A stretch of DNA of 64,000 bases from positions 62,001-126,000 of the forward strand of contig SEHB01000004.1 of NCBI GenBank assembly GCA_004143945.1, given 5' to 3'. The notes below the pieces were generated by a model that was given only the letters and a program-made list of their open reading frames with translations, was not told where the DNA came from and did no database searches. The DNA is from Lysobacteraceae bacterium (lineage in GTDB: Bacteria; Pseudomonadota; Gammaproteobacteria; Xanthomonadales; Rhodanobacteraceae). A program made the translations under genes and the position numbers. This document shows positions 57,831 to 64,000 of the stretch, piece after piece; positions within the stretch are counted from its first letter, which is position 1, and every line of letters starts with the position of its first letter.

Positions 57831-58355
57831 ATGCGCCCGCCGTTCAGCCGCCGACCGCGCGGCTTCACCCTGCTCGAAGTCCTGATCGCACTGCTGATCT
57901 TCAGCCTCGGCCTGCTCGGCCTCGCGGGACTGATGGTCGTGTCGGTGAAAACCAACCAGAGCGCCTACCTGCGCACGCAGGCTTCCTTCCTCGCGCAATC
58001 GATGGCCGACCGCATGCGCGCGAACATCGCGGTGATCGACGAGTACGAAGGCGACTACGACATGGACACGGCGGGCAATGCCACGTGCGAGACCACGGCC
58101 TGCGACCCGACCGCCCTTGCAGCCAATGACCGTGCGGTGTGGAGCACGCAGCTGGTCACCCAGATGCCGCGGAACGCGACCGCGTCGATCCAGTGCGATG
58201 GGGCGTCGCTGGGTGCGCCGCAGACTGCGGGCGCGGCGACCTACGACGGGTTGTGCATGTTCATCATCGAATGGAACGAGACGCGACTCGAGTCGTCGAA
58301 TGATCCCGCGGAGCTCGTCGAAGAGCAGCGATTCGCATGGGCATTCCAGCCATGA
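57831..58355 (+). CDS. pilV: Type IV minor pilin PilV
   Basis: The product is 174 residues from the ATG at 57831 (MRPPFSRRPRGFTLLEVLIALLIFSLG), with TGGAG six bases upstream. An ATG at 57819 that overlaps the fimT stop is possible. The prepilin site RGFTLLEVLIALLIFSLGLLGLAG is exact. The rest has ASFLAQSMADRMRAN and a disulfide-type C-terminal stretch (TCETTACDP, QCDGAS). It helps initiate and prime type IV pili. Confidence 0.93.
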   Translation: MRPPFSRRPRGFTLLEVLIALLIFSLGLLGLAGLMVVSVKTNQSAYLRTQASFLAQSMADRMRANIAVIDEYEGDYDMDTAGNATCETTACDPTALAANDRAVWSTQLVTQMPRNATASIQCDGASLGAPQTAGAATYDGLCMFIIEWNETRLESSNDPAELVEEQRFAWAFQP

Positions 58356-59707
58356 GGGCGAACCAGATGAGCGTTGGGCGAATCCTTCCAGCGACCCCGT
58401 CGATGCCGGCGCGCGGTTACTCCCTGCTCGAGATCATGGTCGCGCTCGCGCTGGGCCTGCTGCTGAGCGTCGGGATCCTGAGCCTGTTCGGCACCACGAG
58501 TGCGACCAACAAGCTGCAGAACGGGCTTGCGCGATTGCAGGAAAGCGGGCGTTTTGCGGTCACGCGGATGGAAAGTGACCTGCGCATGGCGGGCGGTCAA
58601 TACTGCAGCAATTTCGGCGGGAACATGACACCGGGCGGTTCGATTCCCTTGATCGGGCTGCGCGCTCCGGCCGTGTTCGCCGAGAGCCTCGGTTTCCCCG
58701 ACGACATCAGCAGCATCGACCAGACGTCGGGACTGGCCAGTCCGGCCTTGGCCACGACCAGTTATGTGCTCAGCCCGCGTTACTTCCTGCAGGGATACTC
58801 CTGCGATACCGCAGGCGACTGCGGCAGCGGCTTGCCGTCGTTCCTGCCTGCGCAGGGACTGACGGCCGGCGCGCGGCTGCCGGCCAGCGACGTGCTGATC
58901 GTGCGCTACCAGCGCGGAAGCGGTTGGGCGGTGCCCGGCAACAATACCTGCGCGAGCGGCGGTACGCTTTCGTTTGCGCCGCAAGCCGGTGACGATCCCT
59001 ACGACCCGGCCGATCCGCAAAGAAGCTTCCTTCCCGGCGAGAACGCGCTCGTTTCGGACTGCCAGAACACCAGCATCGTGCCGGTCGCGGCGGCCGCGGG
59101 CAACACGCTCACGATCGGCAACGCGCTCACGGGCTCGATGCAACCCGTCTGCACCAATTCGGGCGCGCGCGACATGCGGGTGTTCAATTTCTCCAAGGAT
59201 TTCGTGACGGTCACCTATTCGGTGGAACTGCGCGAAGACGAAAACCCCGATGCGCGACCCAACAGCGGAGAGCCGAGACGCCTGGTGCCGGCCTTGATCC
59301 GGCGCGAGAACGGTGCCGCGCCGCAGGAGCTCGTGCGCGGCGTGGATCAGCTGAAATTCCGCTACGCCCTGCTGGATTCGTCGGGGAATACCCGCTACCT
59401 GACCGCTGACGAGGTGGACGCGGGCACCGTTCCGTGCCCGTTGATGCCGGAAGGAGCGACCGCGGCCGCCGGTAGCGCGACCGAGCCCGGCTGCCTCTGG
59501 CGCGCCGTGCGCGCGATCGAGGCGCATCTGCTGGTCAATACCGGTGACGAGGTCATGACCCTGGACGACGCGAGCCTCGAATACCAGTTCATGGGCGAAG
59601 TCCATACGCCGACGCAAACGACTCCGCTCGATTCGGGCCTGCTCGCCGGCAAGACGCTGCGGCGCGAGTTCATCGCGTTCGGATCGACGCGCAACTTCAA
59701 CTTCTGA
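58352..59707 (+). CDS. pilW: Type IV minor pilin PilW
   Basis: The product starts best at the ATG at 58352, which overlaps the pilV stop (ATGA), giving about 451 residues. The N-terminus has the prepilin site ARGYSLLEIMVALALGLLLSVG near 30. The chain contains SGRFAVTRMESDLRMAGG, the usual PilW segment. The large C-terminal region has Cys pairs (YCSNF, SCDTAGDC, TCASG, DCQNT). It is a structural component of the pilus tip complex. The size is typical of PilW and larger than PilV or FimT. Confidence 0.92.
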   Translation: MRANQMSVGRILPATPSMPARGYSLLEIMVALALGLLLSVGILSLFGTTSATNKLQNGLARLQESGRFAVTRMESDLRMAGGQYCSNFGGNMTPGGSIPLIGLRAPAVFAESLGFPDDISSIDQTSGLASPALATTSYVLSPRYFLQGYSCDTAGDCGSGLPSFLPAQGLTAGARLPASDVLIVRYQRGSGWAVPGNNTCASGGTLSFAPQAGDDPYDPADPQRSFLPGENALVSDCQNTSIVPVAAAAGNTLTIGNALTGSMQPVCTNSGARDMRVFNFSKDFVTVTYSVELREDENPDARPNSGEPRRLVPALIRRENGAAPQELVRGVDQLKFRYALLDSSGNTRYLTADEVDAGTVPCPLMPEGATAAAGSATEPGCLWRAVRAIEAHLLVNTGDEVMTLDDASLEYQFMGEVHTPTQTTPLDSGLLAGKTLRREFIAFGSTRNFNF

Positions 59708-59716
59708 GTAGACGAC

Positions 59717-60400
59717 ATGAACCGACACCTGTTCGCCCTCGCCCGGGCCCGGCACCAGAATGGCGCGGTGCTGTTCGTCGCGCTCGTGTTCCTGATCCTC
59801 GTGACCCTGCTTGCGCTGACCGCGACCAGCACGTCGATCCTGCAGGAAAAGATGACCGGCGGCATGCGCAATCGCCAGCTGGGGCTGATGGGCGCGGAAA
59901 GCGCACTGCGTGGTGGCGAGGCTTACTTCAGCACCGCGACGTTCAACGGCATCAATCCGCTGCCGGCTTGCGGCGCGGCCTCGCAGATGACGTTGTGCGC
60001 GGCCAATGCGACTTCGAGCTGCAACTGCGCACAGCGGCCCGTGAACGGAAGGCTCGTCGCCCCGATCCAGGAGTTCCGCACCAAGCGCGGCTGGGCGGCC
60101 ACGCCGATCGGCGCGCCGCAGTACGGGCGCAGCCTGACCGGTTTCTCGGGTGACGAAGAGACCGCGTCGCTCGCGAGCGAGCCCGTCTACGTGATCGAGG
60201 ATCTCGGCGCCGACGTGCCCCCCGGGGCAGGGCAGCAGAAGGGCATCATCGATCCCGAACAGCAGAACAGCGCATGGTTCTATCGCGTGACCTCGCGCAG
60301 CCAGGGCGGCAGCGGCGCGGTCGTGCGCGTGGCCGAGAGCGTGTACTCGCCCGGCCTCAACCTCGCCAATGCAGGCGCCAACACCGGAGGCACGCCATGA
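59717..60400 (+). CDS. pilX: Type IV pilus assembly protein PilX
   Basis: This 227-residue protein has the PilX start HQNGAVLFVALVFLILVTLLALTATST, which lacks a GFTLxE site but has the hydrophobic helix, as is usual for PilX. The helix extends to MRNRQLGLMGAESALRGGEAYF, the signature of PilX N-terminal domains. The remaining C-terminal part includes CGAASQMTLCAANATSSCNCAQ, possibly disulfide-bonded. Its last 4 bp (ATGA) overlap the pilY1 start. Confidence 0.92.
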   Translation: MNRHLFALARARHQNGAVLFVALVFLILVTLLALTATSTSILQEKMTGGMRNRQLGLMGAESALRGGEAYFSTATFNGINPLPACGAASQMTLCAANATSSCNCAQRPVNGRLVAPIQEFRTKRGWAATPIGAPQYGRSLTGFSGDEETASLASEPVYVIEDLGADVPPGAGQQKGIIDPEQQNSAWFYRVTSRSQGGSGAVVRVAESVYSPGLNLANAGANTGGTP

Positions 60401-63400
60401 GCCGCAGCACGGGAATGCAAGCGTACAAGGCCGGTGGATGGCGCCGGTTCGCGACACATGCCGCGATCGGCTGCGCGATGTCGCTCGCCGGCGGTGGCCA
60501 GGCGATCGCAACGCCCGCGAACGGCACGGTCGACCTCCTGACCACGCCGCCCGAATTGACCACGGGCGTAGCGCCGAACGTCGTGTTGACGTTCGACGAT
60601 TCGGGCTCGATGGGCCGCAACTACATGCCCGACTCGCGCCCGTACAGCGGTGCCGGCTGGGGTGCGACCGACCAGCAGAACACCACCGGCGACGCGAGCT
60701 ATCCCTCGGGCGGCCGACCGTTCCTCTGCGCCGGCATCATCGATCCGCGCGTGACCGATCCGGCGGATCCGCGTTCGTGGGCGATGAACGGCGTCTACTA
60801 CAACCCGAATGCGACCTACGACCCGCCGTTGCAGGTCGATGGCGTGACCGAGTTCCCTGACGCACCCTTCGCGGCCGCATGGGACAACGGCATCATCCGC
60901 AACCGCCCGGACGCCCCGGCCGCGAGCACGACGCGCAATCTCGGCACCGGTACGCGCTTCTGCGGCCAGACCGGAGCCGGTTACTACCGTTACCGGAGCA
61001 CTGCGCCCCTGCTGACCCTGGACGCGCAGGGCGACATCGCGAACACCGCGGCCCTGTGGAACACCAACAACTGGGAATGGGTCGCGCTGCCCGTCGCCGA
61101 GCGCCAGAACTTCGCCAACTGGTACTCGTACTACCACACGCGCTACATGGCCGCTGTGACCTCGGTGTCGCGCGCCTATGCGAAATTCGATCGCAACCTG
61201 CGCGCGGCCTGGCAGAACATCAATAATCGCCAGCTGACGACCACCACGCCGATCTATGCATTCGAGGACAACGCGGCGGTCTACAACACGCGCACCGAGT
61301 TCTATCGATGGCTGTTCTCGACGCCGGTCGGCGGCAATACGCCGAACCAGGCGGCCGCGGACCGCGTCGGTCGCATGTTCCAGCGCGCAGGCGGCGCGGT
61401 CGACCGCAACCCGTACTGGGACCGCACGCTCAATCGCGAGTTGAGTTGCCGCAAGAACTTCCACATCCAGATGACCGACGGCCTCTGGAACAACGGAGTC
61501 GTGACCACCGCGACCAATGACACGACCCCCGCGACGCGCACGCTGCCGGACGGTCGGACCTACTCGACGGCCGACGAGGAGAGCGCCGTCATGTGGAACC
61601 AGGTCAGTCCCGCGCAGCGCAGCATGGCGGACATCGCGTTCCATTACTGGGCGACCGACCTGCGGCCCGATTTCCAGGCAGACGGGCTGACGCGCCTCAA
61701 GGTGCGGCCTTACATCACCGATCGCTCGACCGACCTGTTCGGCGTGCCGGTCGGCACCGACGACCCTGCCGACCCGGACGACAATCCGGTGCTCGACAAC
61801 AAGGAGATCTACTGGAATCCGGCGAACGACCCGGCGACCTGGCCACATCTCGTGCAGTTCATGATCGGGTTCGGCGTGTCCGGCTCGATCCCGAAGACCG
61901 ACGCGAACCTGCGCCGCCTGCGGCTGGGCGACATCGCCTGGCCATCGTTCTCGGGCGCGGCGCCCTACAACGACACGATCGAGAAGATCGACGACATGTG
62001 GCATGCCGCGCTGAACAGCCGCGGCAAGTTCTTCGCCGCGAGTAATCCGGGCGACCTGATCCGCGCGCTGCAGGAAATCATCGCGAGCGTGATCGCGCAG
62101 AGCACGAGTTCGACGCCCGCTTCGCTGTCGCTGCCGCTGCTCACGTTCGGCAACAGTGGTTATGCAGCCGGTTACGACAGCAGCGACTGGGCGGGCAAGC
62201 TGATCCGCGAGGAAGTCGATCCCGCGACGGGCCAGGCAGGGCTTGATGCAAGCTGGGATGCAGGGTGCATGTTGACCGGTGGCACCTTCGACGAAGCGAC
62301 GCGCGTCTGCTCCGCGCCGCCGGGCGCGCCGTGGGCGTCGGGACACGCCCCGGACGCGCGTGACCCGGCCACGCGCCTGATCGTCACCTCCAAGCTCGAC
62401 GCCGGCACGCCGGTCGGCATGCCGTTCCGCTGGTCCGAGATCAACGCCGTGGACGACCTCAGGGACGGGCTCAATCAGAATCCGCTGGCGACCGACCGCT
62501 GCGATGCAGACAGCGTCATCCCGGCGGAAGTGGCCGCGTGCGATGCGTTCGGCGAGCGGCGGATGAACTACGTGCGCGGCGTGCGCACGAACGAGTCGAC
62601 CGCGTCACCGCGCTTCCGCACCCGCAGTTCCGTGCTCGGGGCGGTCATCAACGCGCGTCCGCTGTACACCTCGTCGCCGCGTGGCGGCTACTACGACACG
62701 TTCCCCTGCGACGCGACGAATGTCGACGACCGCAGCGCCTGCTCTCCCGAGACCAAGGCATTCCTCGAGGACGACGTCAACGGCTACGCCGCGTACCAGT
62801 TCGAGCATCGCGAGCGCACGCCCTACGTCTACGTGGGCTCGAACGACGGCATGCTGCATGCGTTCGACGCCAGCTCGGGCGAGGAGGCCTGGGCCTACGT
62901 GCCGTCGACGTTGATCAAGAATCGCCGCCTTGCGCGCTCGACCAGCGACACGGCCGGGCTCGTGACCGGCGTGGATTCGGCGCCGCGCGAGGCGGACGTA
63001 TTCATCAACGGCCAGTGGCGCACGATCCTGGTCGGCTCGCTGCGCCTCGGTGGGCGCGGGCTCTATGCGATGGACATCACCCATCCACCCGCGGCAAGCG
63101 CGACCGAAAGCGACATCGCGCAACGCGTGATGTGGGAGTTCGACAGCGGCAATACGCTGAGCACGGCTGCCGATGCGCCGTGCGCGCAGAATTCGCGCAC
63201 CTGTGCGTCGCTCGGGTACACCTACGATTCCATCAACGTCGCGCGCATCCACTACGAGAATCGCTGGGTGGCGCTCGTCTCGAGCGGGTATTTCCCGGAG
63301 CAGGAACAGGATGCGGCGAAGGCGTCCGATGCGCACGAACCTGCGGCACGGCGGACGTCCCTGCTCGTCATCGACGTCGAGACCGGGCGGCTGATCCGCG

Positions 63401-64000
63401 AGATCCGTACTTCGATCGCGCCGCAGCCGGTGCCGAGCGGATTCCGCACGTACGGCCTGTCCACGGCCGTCGTCTACGACCTCGCGGGCGACCAGATCGA
63501 CGACCTCGCGTACGCCGGTGACCTCGCGGGCAACCTCTGGCGCTTCGACCTCAGCAGCCCGAATCCGGCGCTGTGGAGCGTCGATCTGATGTTCACGAGC
63601 TACGGCGCGGGCGGAGCGACCAATGTCGGTGACCAGCCGATCGTGTTCAACCCCACTGCACTGCGCGATCCGATCACGCGCCAGCCGATCCTCGTGTTCG
63701 GCACCGGCAAGTACCTCGGGCGCGACGATCGCACCAGCGCGATCCCGCAGCAGGCGTTCTACGGCATTCGTGACTATGGAACCGACGCGGCTGCCTACCC
63801 GATCCGCGTGAACCAGCTCGTCACGCAGAACCTGGTCCAGGGTGCGGCCGATGCCGAAGGCAATGCGGTGCGCACGATCAGCGGCTGGACGGCCCCGACC
63901 GGTGCGCTGCCGACCGGGACCCCGCCGATGAACCTCGGCAGCGTGAGTGGCGGCAATCCGGTCATCATCAAGCAGCCCGCTCATGGTTGGCGCATGCCGC
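60397..64000 (+). CDS. pilY1: Type IV pilus tip adhesin PilY1 (C-terminus beyond the window)
   Basis: The frame stays open from 60397 to the right edge (over 1200 residues), so it is absent from the ORF track. An N-terminal signal-like segment (THAAIGCAMSLAGGGQAIA) precedes a von Willebrand A-like region with the MIDAS motif DDSGSM near residue 67. It continues to QMTDGLWNNG, GFGVSGSIPKT and IIASVIAQSTSSTPASL. The beta-propeller has VYVGSNDGMLHAFDASSGEEAWAYVP and a calcium-loop segment DLAGDQIDDLAYAGDLAGNLWRFD near 1028. The classic D-x-D-x-D pattern there is D-L-A-G-D, a possible weakening. PilY1 is the pilus tip adhesin and mechanosensor. It overlaps pilX by 4 bp; pilE is expected to follow outside the window. 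Confidence 0.93.
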   Translation, partial: MSRSTGMQAYKAGGWRRFATHAAIGCAMSLAGGGQAIATPANGTVDLLTTPPELTTGVAPNVVLTFDDSGSMGRNYMPDSRPYSGAGWGATDQQNTTGDASYPSGGRPFLCAGIIDPRVTDPADPRSWAMNGVYYNPNATYDPPLQVDGVTEFPDAPFAAAWDNGIIRNRPDAPAASTTRNLGTGTRFCGQTGAGYYRYRSTAPLLTLDAQGDIANTAALWNTNNWEWVALPVAERQNFANWYSYYHTRYMAAVTSVSRAYAKFDRNLRAAWQNINNRQLTTTTPIYAFEDNAAVYNTRTEFYRWLFSTPVGGNTPNQAAADRVGRMFQRAGGAVDRNPYWDRTLNRELSCRKNFHIQMTDGLWNNGVVTTATNDTTPATRTLPDGRTYSTADEESAVMWNQVSPAQRSMADIAFHYWATDLRPDFQADGLTRLKVRPYITDRSTDLFGVPVGTDDPADPDDNPVLDNKEIYWNPANDPATWPHLVQFMIGFGVSGSIPKTDANLRRLRLGDIAWPSFSGAAPYNDTIEKIDDMWHAALNSRGKFFAASNPGDLIRALQEIIASVIAQSTSSTPASLSLPLLTFGNSGYAAGYDSSDWAGKLIREEVDPATGQAGLDASWDAGCMLTGGTFDEATRVCSAPPGAPWASGHAPDARDPATRLIVTSKLDAGTPVGMPFRWSEINAVDDLRDGLNQNPLATDRCDADSVIPAEVAACDAFGERRMNYVRGVRTNESTASPRFRTRSSVLGAVINARPLYTSSPRGGYYDTFPCDATNVDDRSACSPETKAFLEDDVNGYAAYQFEHRERTPYVYVGSNDGMLHAFDASSGEEAWAYVPSTLIKNRRLARSTSDTAGLVTGVDSAPREADVFINGQWRTILVGSLRLGGRGLYAMDITHPPAASATESDIAQRVMWEFDSGNTLSTAADAPCAQNSRTCASLGYTYDSINVARIHYENRWVALVSSGYFPEQEQDAAKASDAHEPAARRTSLLVIDVETGRLIREIRTSIAPQPVPSGFRTYGLSTAVVYDLAGDQIDDLAYAGDLAGNLWRFDLSSPNPALWSVDLMFTSYGAGGATNVGDQPIVFNPTALRDPITRQPILVFGTGKYLGRDDRTSAIPQQAFYGIRDYGTDAAAYPIRVNQLVTQNLVQGAADAEGNAVRTISGWTAPTGALPTGTPPMNLGSVSGGNPVIIKQPAHGWRMP

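Overview
This 64 kb window is GC-rich chromosomal DNA from a Gram-negative gammaproteobacterium, most likely of the Lysobacterales/Xanthomonadales (a Rhodanobacteraceae- or Xanthomonadaceae-like lineage). The reasons are lipid A, Bam and type IV pilus genes, a LeuB-type NAD-dependent isocitrate dehydrogenase, fimT-pilV-pilW-pilX-pilY1 directly after ispH, a secreted protein with the tryptophan-rich GFWW/GxPxWY signature common in that order, and GGGAATGG-type intergenic palindromes. No phage, transposase, CRISPR array or rRNA was seen. Most long extra lines in the ORF track are antisense shadows caused by high GC3.

Layout. (1) 0-1.5 kb, minus: a glycosylation operon of GT2, a DUF2304 membrane protein and the start of a GT4 glycosyltransferase. 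(2) 1.8-5.5 kb: an accessory island of secreted proteins of unknown role. It holds a beta-rich protein behind a very good sigma70 promoter, two paralogous small Cys-rich secreted proteins in opposite orientation, and a DUF1573/FN3-like protein between them. (3) 5.6-13.9 kb, minus: phoB-phoR-phosphate-binding protein-ppk1-ppx, then a cyclophilin and lpxH. (4) 14-21.3 kb: bepA, grxC plus an AhpD-like protein, an orphan secreted protein, NAD-isocitrate dehydrogenase, thiD and an outer-membrane protein. (5) 21.4-31.7 kb: phoH-like, bcp, gcvR, dapA, bamC, fdxA, tRNA-Glu(CTC), pcnB-folK-panB-panC, a probable small RNA, panD and queG. (6) 31.7-47 kb: nnrD-tsaE-amidase-mutL, a DUF1684 protein, a diverged FKBP protein, a DUF1289-nudix-sulfurtransferase operon, an enoyl-CoA hydratase-like protein, a DUF4139 protein, a copper chaperone, a thioesterase and uvrA. 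(7) 47-57 kb: rplU-rpmA-obgE, rpsT, and murJ-ribF-ileS-lspA-ispH. (8) 57.1-64 kb: the minor pilin operon fimT-pilV-pilW-pilX-pilY1; pilY1 runs off the right edge.

How the genes fit together. Many blocks keep classic gammaproteobacterial order (gcvR-bcp opposite dapA-bamC, pcnB-folK-panBC, queG/nnrD-tsaE-ami-mutL, rplU-rpmA-obgE, murJ-ribF-ileS-lspA-ispH). The phosphate block joins sensing (PhoBR), a periplasmic phosphate-binding protein and polyphosphate synthesis and breakdown (Ppk/Ppx), with a candidate Pho box before phoB. The envelope theme is strong: LpxH, BepA, BamC, MurJ, LspA, an AMIN-type amidase and the pilus tip assembly genes. The least explained parts are the secreted-protein island at 1.9-5.5 kb, the structured candidate RNA between panC and panD, perfect palindromes between tsaE and the amidase gene and upstream of fimT, and at least two families of intergenic palindromic repeats.
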